Shown one piece after another: positions 1 to 7,878 of a stretch of 64,000 nucleotides of DNA; position 1 is the stretch's first letter, and every line of letters starts with the position of its first letter. The position numbers and the translations under genes were made by a program. Source of the stretch: Paracoccus sp. N5 (GTDB lineage Bacteria > Pseudomonadota > Alphaproteobacteria > Rhodobacterales > Rhodobacteraceae); assembly GCF_000371965.1 (NCBI RefSeq), contig NZ_AQUO01000001.1, forward strand, positions 2,674,001 to 2,738,000, read 5' to 3'. Below the pieces are notes generated by a model. It saw only the letters and a program-made list of their open reading frames with translations, was not told the origin of the DNA and ran no database searches.

Positions 1-1
1 G

Positions 2-574
2 GCCAAGGATCTGGCCCGGGTGATCGAGGCGCATGGCGGCAAGGCCGACGTTCTGGGCCATTCCATGGGCGGCAAGGCCGCGATGATGCTGGCTCTGACC
101 CGGCCCGAACGGGTGCGGCGGCTGGTGGTGATGGACATCGCCCCCTATGCCTATGGTCACAGCCAGACCGGCCTTGTCGATGCCATGCAGGCAGTGGACC
201 TGAGCGGATTGCGGCTGCGCTCGGACGCCGACGCCCGGCTGGCCGCGCATGTTTCGGACCCGGGCGTGCGCGCCTTTCTGCTGCAATCGCTGGACCTGAA
301 GACCGATCCGCCGCGCTGGAAGTTCAATCTGGACGCCCTGCGCGAGCAGATGCCCCTGCTGGTCGGCTGGCCCGAGGTCGCGCCTGGCGGCTTCGATGGT
401 CCGGCGCTGTTCCTGGCCGGCGCCGAATCGGATTATTGCCGCGCGCCGCAGGCCGAGGCGATCCGGCGCCATTTTCCACAGGCCGAGATCCGGGTCGTCG
501 AAGGCGCCGGGCATTGGCTGCACGCCGACCGGCCGGCGGAGGTCGCCGCCGCGGTCGAGGCTTTCCTGGCCTGA
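2..574 (+). CDS. Alpha/beta-fold hydrolase, 5' end outside the window
   Basis: Open from the first complete codon of the window, so the N-terminus is missing; about 190 residues remain. The nucleophile elbow G-H-S-M-G is followed by an alanine-rich helix, as in alpha/beta hydrolases of the YbfF/esterase type. A C-terminal G-H-W-L-H supplies the catalytic histidine, and an aspartate in the preceding AGAESDY segment is a likely triad member. It is probably a cytoplasmic carboxylesterase; the substrate cannot be read from sequence. It converges on the minus-strand lipoprotein gene, with only a few bases between the stops. Family assignment is firm, specificity is not. Confidence 0.85.
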   Translation, partial: AKDLARVIEAHGGKADVLGHSMGGKAAMMLALTRPERVRRLVVMDIAPYAYGHSQTGLVDAMQAVDLSGLRLRSDADARLAAHVSDPGVRAFLLQSLDLKTDPPRWKFNLDALREQMPLLVGWPEVAPGGFDGPALFLAGAESDYCRAPQAEAIRRHFPQAEIRVVEGAGHWLHADRPAEVAAAVEAFLA

Positions 575-579
575 GCGCC

Positions 580-891
580 TCAGCCGCCGTCGCAGCGCAG
601 CGCGACCCGCGCCTCGCCGGTGTCGCCGGGAATGCGGCTGCGCAGGCTGTTCGGGATCACCCGGCAGCCCGTGGTGCGCTCGACCGCCGCGACCATCAGC
701 TCGGGCACCGGGGCGCGCTGGCTGCGGGTCAGGTAGCCCAGGCGGATCACCTCGGCCTCGGTCGCTTTCTGGAAGACGGCGAAGCGGATGCCCTCCAGAG
801 TGATGTCATGGCGCTGCGCGCCGATGAATTGCGGGGCCGGCGAGGCGCAGGCGGCGAGCAGGAAAAGCGGCAGAATCATCAGGATACGCAT
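580..891 (-). CDS. Small predicted lipoprotein
   Basis: A 103-residue protein read from an internal ATG; the frame extends seven codons upstream, but the hydrophobic signal begins immediately after this start. Residues 1-17 form a lipoprotein signal (MRILMILPLFLLAAC), with a lipobox L-A-A-C and C14 or nearby as the lipidated cysteine. The mature part has two further cysteines, one in TTGC and one in LRC near the C-terminus, possibly a disulfide. It is predicted to be anchored in the periplasm or outer membrane. I do not recognise the family. The gene is divergent from the stress-type promoter at 938..962. Confidence 0.7.
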   Translation of the reverse strand: MRILMILPLFLLAACASPAPQFIGAQRHDITLEGIRFAVFQKATEAEVIRLGYLTRSQRAPVPELMVAAVERTTGCRVIPNSLRSRIPGDTGEARVALRCDGG

Positions 892-937
892 GCACGCCAG
901 ATTGCACGCCAAGCCTTAACAAGAGGTTAACGGGCCG

Positions 938-962
938 GGAACAATGTGGGACAGGGGGCGTT
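938..962 (+). promoter_or_regulatory. EcfG-type stress promoter
   Basis: GGAAC at 938-942 and CGTT at 959-962, with 17 bases between GGAAC and GTT. This matches the alphaproteobacterial general stress response sigma factor (EcfG) consensus GGAAC-N16/17-cGTT. The first entericidin-like gene starts 38 bases downstream. Five other sites in the window have exactly the same spacing, all upstream of stress-type genes. Confidence 0.75.
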
Positions 963-1000
963 ATGGCTTTGAACACACCATCTTTTCTCAGGAGTGACAG

Positions 1001-1147
1001 ATGCGCCGGATGATGAAGCTGACCCCGATCCTTGCCCTGCTGGCGCTGGCCGCCTGCGAGACCGTGCAGGGCGCTGGCCGCGACATGCAGGCCGCCGGAC
1101 AGGCGGTGTCGCGCGAAAGCCACGAGGTCCAGTCGCAGGGGCTGTAG
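1001..1147 (+). CDS. Entericidin-like small lipoprotein 1
   Basis: A 48-residue protein preceded by a good ribosome binding site (AGGAG, 990-994). The N-terminus MRRMMKLTPILALLALAAC is a lipoprotein signal with lipobox L-A-A-C. After the lipidated cysteine comes ETVQGAGRDMQAAG, the hallmark of the entericidin A/B family (C-x-T-x-x-G-x-G-x-D). Entericidins are tiny membrane lipoproteins linked to stress and stationary-phase lysis in enterobacteria; the role in this group is unproven. It lies directly behind an EcfG-type promoter and ends in a strong terminator, so it looks like a monocistronic stress gene. A paralogue follows at 1372. Confidence 0.8.
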   Translation: MRRMMKLTPILALLALAACETVQGAGRDMQAAGQAVSRESHEVQSQGL

Positions 1148-1169
1148 GTCGCGGCTCGGACGACCCCGG

Positions 1170-1194
1170 AGGCGGCCTTTCGGGCCGCCTTTTT
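1170..1194 (+). terminator. Rho-independent terminator
   Basis: Perfect 8-bp stem AGGCGGCC/GGCCGCCT with a short loop (TTTCG), followed by a run of five T, 22 bases after the stop of the first entericidin-like gene. Confidence 0.85.
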
Positions 1195-1371
1195 CGTGTC
1201 ACCGGCGATGCACGGGCCATGCACCGCGCGTGCACCGTTCGTGCACCGTTCCCTTGGCGACAAGTTGCCGATGCGGGGGGCTTTGGGCGGCCTCGCGTTT
1301 CCGTGTGCTGTCGCGCGGCGGCTGTTGCATTAGGCTGCGCGGTCATAAGCAACAAAGACCCGAGGGGCGAG

Positions 1372-1560
1372 ATGAGCAGGATTTTCCCACTGGCCGCGTT
1401 CGTGGCCGTCACCGCGGTTGCCGGCTGCGAGACCATGCAGGGCGCCGGGCGCGACATGCAGACCGCCGGCGCGCTGCTGACGCAGCAGGCGGCGGAAAGC
1501 CAGACCCAGGTCGGCAGCTATGCGCCGCCGGGACCAGCGGTGACGCCGACGCCGTATTGA
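1372..1560 (+). CDS. Entericidin-like small lipoprotein 2
   Basis: A 62-residue paralogue of the gene at 1001. It has the signal MSRIFPLAAFVAVTAVAGC with lipobox V-A-G-C, then ETMQGAGRDMQTAG, which differs from the first copy at only two positions over the same stretch. The C-terminus is extended by a Gln/Pro-rich tail absent from copy 1. A start-proximal GAGGGGCGAG gives a ribosome binding site. Unlike copy 1 there is no GGAAC-N17-GTT element in front of it, so the two probably respond to different signals. Confidence 0.75.
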   Translation: MSRIFPLAAFVAVTAVAGCETMQGAGRDMQTAGALLTQQAAESQTQVGSYAPPGPAVTPTPY

Positions 1561-1626
1561 GCCGGGAACTCCGGCCGGCGGCGGGGATTGATTGCGTGAG
1601 CCCTGCCGCAAGAGGATGGAGACCCG

Positions 1627-1806
1627 ATGAAGAACCCCTGGATGAGCGCCTGGCTGTCTGCAGCCAACGGCCTGATGGCCCCGGCGCGCGGCCAGATCAT
1701 GGCCGAGATGCAGAAGAGCCAGCGCCAGATGATGCTGGAATGGCAGAGGCTGTGGATCGAGAGCTGCATGGCGCTGTGGTTTCCCGGCGGGCGGGGAAAA
1801 CGCTAG
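1627..1806 (+). CDS. Small hypothetical protein, amphipathic
   Basis: A 59-residue reading frame with ATG at 1627 and a modest purine-rich ribosome binding site (GAGGATGGAG). The protein starts MKNPWMSAWLSAANGLMAP and continues as a Met/Gln/Arg-rich, probably helical segment (EMQKSQRQMMLEWQRLW), ending in a basic GGRGKR tail. There is no signal peptide or true membrane span. It resembles small phasin-like or membrane-surface helices, but I recognise no family. It is followed directly by a hairpin, consistent with a real short transcript. Confidence 0.55.
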   Translation: MKNPWMSAWLSAANGLMAPARGQIMAEMQKSQRQMMLEWQRLWIESCMALWFPGGRGKR

Positions 1807-1814
1807 GTCGCACG

Positions 1815-1838
1815 GGCAAAAGGGGTTTCTCTTTTGCC
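1815..1838 (+). terminator. Hairpin downstream of the small gene
   Basis: 8-bp inverted repeat GGCAAAAG/CTTTTGCC with an 8-base loop, starting 9 bases after the stop codon at 1806. The T-rich arm may act as the terminator tract; no separate T run follows. Confidence 0.5.
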
Positions 1839-2100
1839 TGTGGCGCAAGATGCATCTCTGCGCGGGCGACGATCTTGGCATGCAACCTGGTCCCGTGCCG
1901 GTCGGCATGCGAACGAGCGCAACCGTTTGATCGACGGATTGCCCTGAAAGGGAATGCTTCGGGAGCGCGGACCGGCCTGTGCCATGGCGGGACCGTCGGA
2001 AGGGCTCGACCGTCGTCAGTCCAGTTCCGGCCCTTGGCCGGTCCTGCGGCCATCCTGGTGCGGCGGGCGCAAAGGGACTCCGAAAGAGGCCCTTGGTCGT

Positions 2101-2361
2101 TCGGGAGCGTCCGAACAGGTTTTTCCCCGACGAACGCGCGGTGTGGCTGGTCTTGGGCAGCGAAGGGCAGTCCGGGTCACGCTGGCAGGTGATCATGTCT
2201 GTTGCCGCGGAGCCGTTGGCACCGGATCAGCAGGGCGGCGGCATTCCGAGCGATCTGGCCGAGACGTTGAAGGTGCCTGAACGCGAGAACCGCGCGTTGC
2301 GCCAAGCCAACAAAATCATTCGCCAGGCCGGCGCGCATTTTGCGATGGCGGAGTTCAGCCG
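2101..2361 (+). pseudogene. IS3-family transposase OrfA remnant
   Basis: Read on the plus strand, this stretch keeps two recognisable parts of an IS3-type OrfA: the N-terminal helix-turn-helix entry (NRFFPDERAVWLVLGSEG ... SRWQVIMSVAAE) and the C-terminal leucine-zipper segment (ERENRALRQANKIIRQAG, AHFAMAEF). The part between them, normally KIGC-ETL-WV-, is missing, so it is an internally deleted fragment. No OrfB (DDE) follows and I see no clear terminal inverted repeats. It is embedded in a long chance reading frame and is not a functional gene. Confidence 0.75.
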
Positions 2362-2590
2362 GAGTGACGTTGGGTTTCAGCGCATTCGCTTATGTCGCCA
2401 CTTGGGCGGGGCTTGCCAATGTGCTCTGCCCAAGGGATCGTCAGCTGGCGCTTCGGCGCATGCGGGTTTCGCCGTCAAAGCATTGGAACAAGCGATCGAC
2501 GGCCGTTGCCGGACAGGGGGCGTCAAGCCGAACAGCCACCGTTTGGCCACCTGCTGCGACAAGGCCACAGACAGCCGAAATGGCGGTAAA
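2362..2590. other. Gene-free stretch after the IS remnant
   Basis: No convincing coding sequence. One plus-strand frame near 2520-2570 reads NSHRLATCCDKATDS, which is faintly like the end of IS5-family transposases (R-x-A-T-R-Y-D-K). That would fit a graveyard of old insertions next to the IS3 fragment, but the match is too short to rely on. Confidence 0.25.
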
Positions 2591-2614
2591 GCGCCCCGCG
2601 CCTATGCGGGGCGC
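2591..2614 (-). terminator. Hairpin terminator of the small membrane gene
   Basis: Perfect 9-bp stem GCGCCCCGC/GCGGGGCGC with a 6-base loop, 12 bases beyond the stop of the minus-strand gene at 2627; a short T-containing stretch follows on the minus strand. Confidence 0.6.
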
Positions 2615-2626
2615 AATGGCGGCGCG

Positions 2627-2890
2627 TCAATGCCGGGTCTGGCGCGGCCAAGAGAAGCTGCGCACCCAGTCGGCGATGCGCCAGGTCCAGCCGATCTGGC
2701 GCGAGCGGTTCGGTCTCAGATAGGCCCAGTTCAGCAATCCGGCCGGGACACCCAGCGCAAGGCCGATGACAGCCGCCCAGATGAAAGTCGCCCAATTGTC
2801 GTAACCCATGGACAGGCCGGCGATGACAACGGCGCCAGCCACACAGCCGACCCAGATGTGAACCAGAAACAGTCGCAGCATGGGAACCAT
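2627..2890 (-). CDS. Small two-span membrane protein
   Basis: An 87-residue protein. The frame runs further upstream, but the ATG at 2888-2890 has an excellent ribosome binding site (GGGAGGGCAGG) and opens directly into a hydrophobic segment. Two membrane spans are visible, about residues 4-26 (LFLVHIWVGCVAGAVVIAG) and 35-56 (FIWAAVIGLALGVPAGLLN), followed by a Trp/Arg-rich tail. Similar tiny Rhodobacterales proteins are often mislabelled CTP synthetase in databases; nothing here supports an enzyme. Function unknown. Confidence 0.65.
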   Translation of the reverse strand: MVPMLRLFLVHIWVGCVAGAVVIAGLSMGYDNWATFIWAAVIGLALGVPAGLLNWAYLRPNRSRQIGWTWRIADWVRSFSWPRQTRH

Positions 2891-3483
2891 GTTCCTGCCC
2901 TCCCTGATTGGTTTTCCGAGGAGAAACGAAACAGGGCGCGGCAGGGTTCCCGCGACGGCCAGCGGGAAGCGGCCGACGAAGCAGCGGCCAGCCGGCCTGT
3001 CCCTTCTGCGCCATCCGGCCGGGCCGCCGGATCCGGTCAAAGCCGGCCGGTGACGCGCCAGGCCAAGGCGCCGACCGGAAAATCGCCGCCGGCGTCATTG
3101 TTCGTGCCGCTGCCGCTGGATCCGACCTCGACACGGTCGATGTCGAGACCGTCCAGAACCCGGCAATCGCCCAGCCCGCAGCCCTTGGCGTGAACCGAAC
3201 CGGTCGTGTTCGTAAAGAAGCCGGAGGTGGCGCCCCATGCGTTCGCATCTCGGTCGACCAGGAGTTCACCGGGCCGAGATCAGCCTTGAGATGAACCGCG
3301 ACTTCCCTGCGTTGCGCTTGCAAGACCACACGCCGGGACATATCGCCGACCCTTCCCGTTGAAGGCTCGGCAGCGGTTCCAACGACCGGCCCGCACAGCA
3401 CGGGATCGCTGGTCCCCCGGTGGGCCGGCCAGATGCCATGGCCCCGCAGCCAGTTCATATCACGGAAACGTGAGTCGAACCAG
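2891..3483. other. Intergenic region of about 590 bases, possible decayed gene
   Basis: No intact gene. On the minus strand, positions 3279 down to 3037 stay open between two stops and read like protein (VDRDANAWGATSGFFTNTTG, then GLDIDRVEVGSSGSGTNNDA), but there is no start codon or ribosome binding site. A competing minus-strand frame is also open, as is common in GC-rich DNA. This may be the tail of a gene truncated by the rearrangements that left the IS3 fragment nearby. Confidence 0.3.
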
Positions 3484-5283
3484 TCAGCCGTCCATCTTCA
3501 GCGCCTGGATGAACGCCGTCTGCGGGATCTCGACCTTGCCGAACTGGCGCATCTTCTTCTTGCCGGCCTTCTGCTTCTCCAAGAGCTTCTTCTTGCGCGT
3601 GGCATCCCCGCCATAGCATTTCGCGGTCACGTCCTTGCGCATGGCCGACAGCGTCTCGCGGGCGATCACGCGCGAGCCGATGGCCGCCTGGATCGGGATC
3701 TTGAACATATGGCGCGGGATCAGCTCCTTGAGCTTTTCCACCATGACCCGGCCGCGCGATTCCGCCCGGTCGCGGTGCACCATGATCGACAGCGCATCCA
3801 CCGGCTCGTCATTGACCAGGATCGACATCTTGACCAGGAAATCCTCGCGGTATTCCGAAAGCTGGTAGTCGAAGCTGGCATAGCCCTTGGTCACCGATTT
3901 CAGCCGGTCGTAGAAGTCGAACACCACCTCGGCCAGCGGCAGGTCATAGACCACCATGGCGCGGTTGCCGGCATAGGTCAGGTCCATCTGGATGCCGCGG
4001 CGGTCCTGGCACAGCTTCAGCACGTCGCCCAGGTATTCGTCGGGCACCATGATCGTGGCCTTGATGCGCGGCTCCTCGATATGGTCGACATAGGTCAGGT
4101 CGGGCATGTCGGCGGGGTTGTGCAGGTCGCGCACCTCGCCGTCCTTCATGTGCAGCTTGAACACCACCGAGGGCGCGGTGGTGATGAGGTCGAGGTCGTA
4201 TTCGCGCTCCAGCCGGTCGCGGATCACCTCGAGGTGCAGAAGGCCCAGGAAGCCGCAGCGGAAGCCGAAGCCCAAGGCGGCCGAGGTCTCCATCTCGTAG
4301 CTGAAGCTCGCGTCGTTCAGCGCCAGCTTCTCGATGGCGTCGCGCAGGGCCTCGAAGTCGTTGGCATCGACCGGGAAGAGGCCGCAGAACACCACCGGCT
4401 GCGCCGGCTTGAAGCCCGGCAGCGGGGTGTCGGTGCCCTTCCTTTCGTGGGTGATGGTGTCGCCGACGCGGGTGTCGCGCACCTGCTTGATCGAGGCGGT
4501 CAGGACGCCGATCTCGCCCGGGCCCAGCTCGGCGATGTCCTGCATCTGCGGGCGCAGCACGGCGAGCTTGTCGATGCCGTAGACCGCATTGGTCTGCATC
4601 ATGCGGATGCGGTCGCCCTTCTTGATGACCCCGTCCATGACGCGGATCATCACCACCACGCCCAGATAGGCGTCATACCACGAATCGACCAGCATCGCCT
4701 TCAAGGGCGCGTTGCGGTCGCCCTTGGGGGCGGGCAGGCGGGTGACGATGGCCTCCAGCACGTCGGGGATGCCGAGGCCGGTCTTGGCCGAGATCGGGAT
4801 CGCGTCCGAGGCGTCGATGCCGATGACTTCCTCGATGTTTTCCTTGACCCGCTCGGGTTCCGCGGCGGGCAGGTCGATCTTGTTCAGCACCGGCACGATC
4901 TCGTGCCCGGCGTCGATGGCCTGGTAGACATTGGCGAGCGTCTGCGCCTCGACGCCCTGGCTGGCATCGACGACCAGGAGCGAGCCCTCGACCGCGCGCA
5001 TCGAGCGGCTGACCTCATAGGCGAAATCGACATGGCCGGGGGTGTCGATCAGGTTCAGCACATAGGTGCGCCCGTCGCGCGCGGGATATTCGATGCGCAC
5101 GGTGTTGGCCTTGATGGTGATGCCCCGCTCGCGCTCGATGTCCATGCTGTCGAGCAGCTGGGCCTTCATGTCGCGTTCGGCCACCGTCCCCGTCAACTGG
5201 ATCAGGCGGTCGGCCAGGGTGGATTTGCCGTGGTCGATATGGGCCACGATCGAGAAATTGCGGATGAGGTCAAGGTCGGTCAT
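3484..5283 (-). CDS. lepA: Elongation factor 4 (LepA), back-translocating GTPase
   Basis: A 599-residue protein, the normal length for LepA. The G1 motif is A-H-I-D-H-G-K-S-T near residue 14, switch I contains RERGITIKA, G3 is DTPGHVDFAYEV and G4 is NKID. The C-terminal LepA-specific domain ends with the RKKKLLEKQKAGKKKMR basic segment seen in all EF4 proteins. EF4 binds ribosomes at the inner membrane or in the cytosol and catalyses reverse translocation on stalled ribosomes, mainly under ionic or pH stress. The start ATG directly follows upstream noncoding DNA, and the next gene upstream on the same strand (a DMT transporter) ends 43 bases before it. Confidence 0.97.
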   Translation of the reverse strand: MTDLDLIRNFSIVAHIDHGKSTLADRLIQLTGTVAERDMKAQLLDSMDIERERGITIKANTVRIEYPARDGRTYVLNLIDTPGHVDFAYEVSRSMRAVEGSLLVVDASQGVEAQTLANVYQAIDAGHEIVPVLNKIDLPAAEPERVKENIEEVIGIDASDAIPISAKTGLGIPDVLEAIVTRLPAPKGDRNAPLKAMLVDSWYDAYLGVVVMIRVMDGVIKKGDRIRMMQTNAVYGIDKLAVLRPQMQDIAELGPGEIGVLTASIKQVRDTRVGDTITHERKGTDTPLPGFKPAQPVVFCGLFPVDANDFEALRDAIEKLALNDASFSYEMETSAALGFGFRCGFLGLLHLEVIRDRLEREYDLDLITTAPSVVFKLHMKDGEVRDLHNPADMPDLTYVDHIEEPRIKATIMVPDEYLGDVLKLCQDRRGIQMDLTYAGNRAMVVYDLPLAEVVFDFYDRLKSVTKGYASFDYQLSEYREDFLVKMSILVNDEPVDALSIMVHRDRAESRGRVMVEKLKELIPRHMFKIPIQAAIGSRVIARETLSAMRKDVTAKCYGGDATRKKKLLEKQKAGKKKMRQFGKVEIPQTAFIQALKMDG

Positions 5284-5325
5284 GGCCGGGCTATACAGGG
5301 GCTTTGGCGTTGCGGAAAGGGGGTT

Positions 5326-6228
5326 TCAGAGCGTCGCGAAGCCGGTCTCGCGCAGCTGTCGCCGGCGCAGCGCCGCCTCGCGCCACATCATGTAGCAGCC
5401 CGAGGCGACGATGATCGCGGCGCCGGTCAGGGTCAGCGCATCGGGACGCTCGCCAAAGACCAGCAAGGCGAGGATCAGGGCGAAGACCAGCCGGGCATAG
5501 CGATAGGGCGCGAGCGCCGAGGCCTCGCCCAGCCGGGTGGCGGCGACCAGCAGCGCATAGCCGCCGACGCCGACGGTCATGCAGGCCAGGAACAGCAGCC
5601 CTTGCCGCGGGCCGGGCATGACGAAGTCCTGCCCCAGCGCCAGCCCCATCAGCACCGAGGCGATCAGGATGGCGAAGAAGGCCGAGGCGGCCAGCTGGTC
5701 GGAATGGATATGTGCCGGCACGCGGCGGGTGGCGATGTCGCGCGCCGCCAGCCCCAGCACCGCCAGCAGCGCCATCAGCGACACCGGCTGGAACCCCGCC
5801 AGCCCCGGCCGGATCACCAAGAGCACGCCGAGAAAGCCCGCGATGATCGCGCTCCAGCGCCGCCAGCCGACCGGCTCGCCCAGAAACAGCGCCGCGCCCA
5901 GCACGATGGCCAGGGGCAGCGCCTGCATGATCGCCGAGGTCGAGGAAAGTTCCGTCAGCGCCAGCGCCACCACGATGCCGATCGAGCCCACCGCCTCCAT
6001 CAACCCGCGGAACAGCACGATGGGGCGGATCAGGTCGCGGGTGAACAGCCGCCCGCCCTTGAGCTTCAGCATGGCGGCGAAGACCAGGAAGCCCAGAAGC
6101 CCGATCAGGCCCAGCACCTGCGCAAAGGGCAGCTGGGCCGAGAGCAGCTTGATGAACATATCCTCGAAGGCGAACAGCACCATCGAGACGACCATCAGGA
6201 TCGCGCCGCGGAAATTTTCGGTGACCAT
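5326..6228 (-). CDS. EamA-family (DMT) transporter
   Basis: I chose the ATG at 6226-6228 (MVTENFRGAILMVVSMVLFA), giving 300 residues and about ten membrane spans in two EamA repeats; the frame continues upstream through an arginine-rich stretch unlikely to be translated. The first repeat ends near ALTELSSTSAIMQALPLAI and the second near RLVFALILALLVFGERPDAL, both typical of inner-membrane drug/metabolite exporters of the S-adenosylmethionine-uptake/RarD group. The substrate cannot be inferred. It is divergent from the HMA gene at 6332 and lies upstream of lepA on the same strand. Confidence 0.85.
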   Translation of the reverse strand: MVTENFRGAILMVVSMVLFAFEDMFIKLLSAQLPFAQVLGLIGLLGFLVFAAMLKLKGGRLFTRDLIRPIVLFRGLMEAVGSIGIVVALALTELSSTSAIMQALPLAIVLGAALFLGEPVGWRRWSAIIAGFLGVLLVIRPGLAGFQPVSLMALLAVLGLAARDIATRRVPAHIHSDQLAASAFFAILIASVLMGLALGQDFVMPGPRQGLLFLACMTVGVGGYALLVAATRLGEASALAPYRYARLVFALILALLVFGERPDALTLTGAAIIVASGCYMMWREAALRRRQLRETGFATL

Positions 6229-6331
6229 CAGCCGCAGCCTTCGTGCTAGGGGGGAATTGCGCCGGTGGCGCCTTGCCGCGATCATAGGCAGATCGGCGGG
6301 CAAGCGAAAGGATGGGCGAAAGGATGGGCGA

Positions 6332-6517
6332 ATGAAATTCCGCGTCGAGGACATGAGCTGCGGCCATTGCACCGCCGCCATCGAAAAGGCCGTGGCCGAG
6401 GCCGGCGGCAGGGCGGTGACCGACCTCGCTGCCCGCAGCGTCAGCGTCGAGGGGCTGGAAGCCGGGCGCGCCGCGCAGGTGATTCGCGACGCCGGCTATA
6501 CGCCGCAGCCGGCTTGA
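6332..6517 (+). CDS. Heavy-metal-associated (HMA) domain protein, CopZ-like
   Basis: A 61-residue single HMA domain beginning MKFRVEDMSCGHCTAAIEKA. The M-x-C-x-x-C metal site is M8/C10/C13, and the C-terminal DAGYTPQ matches the usual loop 5 region of copper chaperones. Such proteins carry Cu(I) to P-type ATPases in the cytoplasm; no ATPase gene is next to it. The start is preceded by a 12-base direct repeat (AAGGATGGGCGA twice, 6308-6331), which makes the ribosome binding site ambiguous between two copies. Confidence 0.85.
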   Translation: MKFRVEDMSCGHCTAAIEKAVAEAGGRAVTDLAARSVSVEGLEAGRAAQVIRDAGYTPQPA

Positions 6518-6704
6518 GCGGGCGGCCAGGGCGGGCGGTGGGCCTGGTGCATATCTTGCGTCTCTCGCCTCGCGCTGCCGCGATCCGTGGTCACGGCCGC
6601 GCGATTGAGCCGAGAGCGGGCTTCTGCTAGAGTCCTGCGGATAAGATCTGCGGCCTCAAAGGGGCATGAACCCCATCGCCGTGGCAGGAGCCGAGGAGAC
6701 AGAG

Positions 6705-7010
6705 ATGATGAACCGCCTGATGATCGCCGCCGCCGCGGTGGTCCTGACCGCGCCGCTTGCCGTCGCCGGTCCCATCGATTCCGCCTGCATGCGTTCGGAT
6801 CGCGGCGCCAGCAACCGCCGGACCTGCGGCTGCATCCAGCAGGTCGCCGACCAGACGTTGTCGCGCGCCGACCAGCGCCGCGCCGCGCGCTTCTTCCGCG
6901 ACGCGGACGAGGCGCAGAAGGTGCGCATGTCGAAAAGCGATTCCGACAACGCCTTCTGGGCGCGCTACAAGAATTTCGCGTCGGCGGCCGAGGCCTATTG
7001 CGCGCGCTGA
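6705..7010 (+). CDS. Small secreted periplasmic protein
   Basis: A 101-residue protein starting at ATG 6705, preceded by GAGGAGACAGAG. Residues 1-22 (MMNRLMIAAAAVVLTAPLAVAG) form a classical Sec signal. The mature part holds four cysteines (C-M-R-S..., T-C-G-C-I and a terminal Y-C-A-R), probably two disulfides, in an Arg/Ala-rich helical protein. Homologues in Rhodobacterales are usually annotated as hypothetical or, without clear basis, as an arginine transporter. It sits 10 bases upstream of the sirtuin gene and may be cotranscribed with it. Function unknown. Confidence 0.7.
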   Translation: MMNRLMIAAAAVVLTAPLAVAGPIDSACMRSDRGASNRRTCGCIQQVADQTLSRADQRRAARFFRDADEAQKVRMSKSDSDNAFWARYKNFASAAEAYCAR

Positions 7011-7020
7011 GGATGATCCG

Positions 7021-7701
7021 ATGCGCATCGCGGTGCTGACCGGGGCCGGGATCTCGGCCGAAAGCGGGATCAGGACGTTCCGCGCCACCGACGGGCTGTG
7101 GGAAGAGCACCGCATCGAGGACGTGGCGACGCCCGAGGGCTTTCGCCGCGACCCGGGGCTGGTGCATCGCTTCTACAACACCCGCCGGGCCGATGCCGCC
7201 CGCGCCCAGCCCAATGCGGCGCATCGGGCGCTGGCGGAACTGGCCCGGCATCACCAGGTCACGCTGATCACCCAGAACGTCGACGACCTGCACGAACGCG
7301 GCGGCTCGCCCGAGGTCATCCACATGCACGGCAGCCTGCTCGGCGCGCTTTGCGCGGCTTGCGGCCATCGCTGGCCGGCCGCGCTGGTCATGCGCATGTC
7401 GGATGCCTGCCCGGGTTGCGGCGCGCCGCAGACCCGGCCCGACATCGTCTGGTTCGGCGAGATTCCCTATCACATGGAACGGATCTGGGAGGCGGTCGAG
7501 GCGGCCGAGATCTTTGCCGCCATCGGCACCTCGGGCCAGGTCTATCCGGCGGCGGGGTTGGCGCAGCACGCGCGCCGCGCCGGCGCGCGCACGGTCGAGC
7601 TGAACCTGGCCGCCTCGGCCGTCGCCGGCGATTTCGGCGAGCGGCTGACCGGCCCCGCGACGCGGGTCGTGCCGGACTGGGTCGCGACGCTCTGCCGGTA
7701 A
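7021..7701 (+). CDS. cobB: NAD-dependent protein deacylase (sirtuin)
   Basis: A 226-residue class III (SIRT5-like) sirtuin. The NAD-binding motif G-A-G-I-S-A-E-S-G-I is at residues 8-17, T-Q-N-V-D-D-L-H is present, and the catalytic histidine lies in I-H-M-H-G-S. A structural zinc site follows as C-A-A-C then C-P-G-C. The enzyme removes acetyl or succinyl groups from lysines with consumption of NAD in the cytoplasm and typically reactivates acetyl-CoA synthetase. It is unrelated in architecture to the SIR2-kinase fusion at 47000. Confidence 0.95.
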   Translation: MRIAVLTGAGISAESGIRTFRATDGLWEEHRIEDVATPEGFRRDPGLVHRFYNTRRADAARAQPNAAHRALAELARHHQVTLITQNVDDLHERGGSPEVIHMHGSLLGALCAACGHRWPAALVMRMSDACPGCGAPQTRPDIVWFGEIPYHMERIWEAVEAAEIFAAIGTSGQVYPAAGLAQHARRAGARTVELNLAASAVAGDFGERLTGPATRVVPDWVATLCR

Positions 7702-7848
7702 GGCGCGCGGCGGAAGGCGGGTTGCGATCCGTCCGTGCCGGGCGGGCGCGGCTTTTCGCAAGGCGGTCGCGGCCGCCTGGCAGGGAAAACCCCGAAACGC
7801 AAACGCGGCGGCCGGGCCGTTTGCCCTGCCGCCGCGCCGGTGCTGGCC

Positions 7849-7872
7849 CGCGCGGGGGACGGTCCCCGCGCG
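7849..7872 (-). terminator. Strong hairpin after glyA
   Basis: Near-perfect inverted repeat with arms CGCGCGGGG and CCCCGCGCG, 7 bases beyond the glyA stop. There is no T run, so termination may need Rho or the hairpin may mainly protect the 3' end. Confidence 0.5.
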
Positions 7873-7878
7873 ATGTCC

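Noticed and set aside
2484..2506. GGAAC followed by GTT near 2484, like an EcfG promoter.
   Set aside because: The spacing is 15, not 17, and no gene starts downstream.
3460..3490. GTTCGACTC on the minus strand near 3470, resembling a tRNA T-loop.
   Set aside because: No acceptor stem, anticodon arm or matching T-stem could be folded around it.
3433..6249. A 938-codon plus-strand frame opposite lepA and the DMT transporter gene.
   Set aside because: It is the antisense shadow of strongly biased GC-rich codons; its His/Asp/Gln/Arg-rich composition is typical of such shadows and no family is recognisable.
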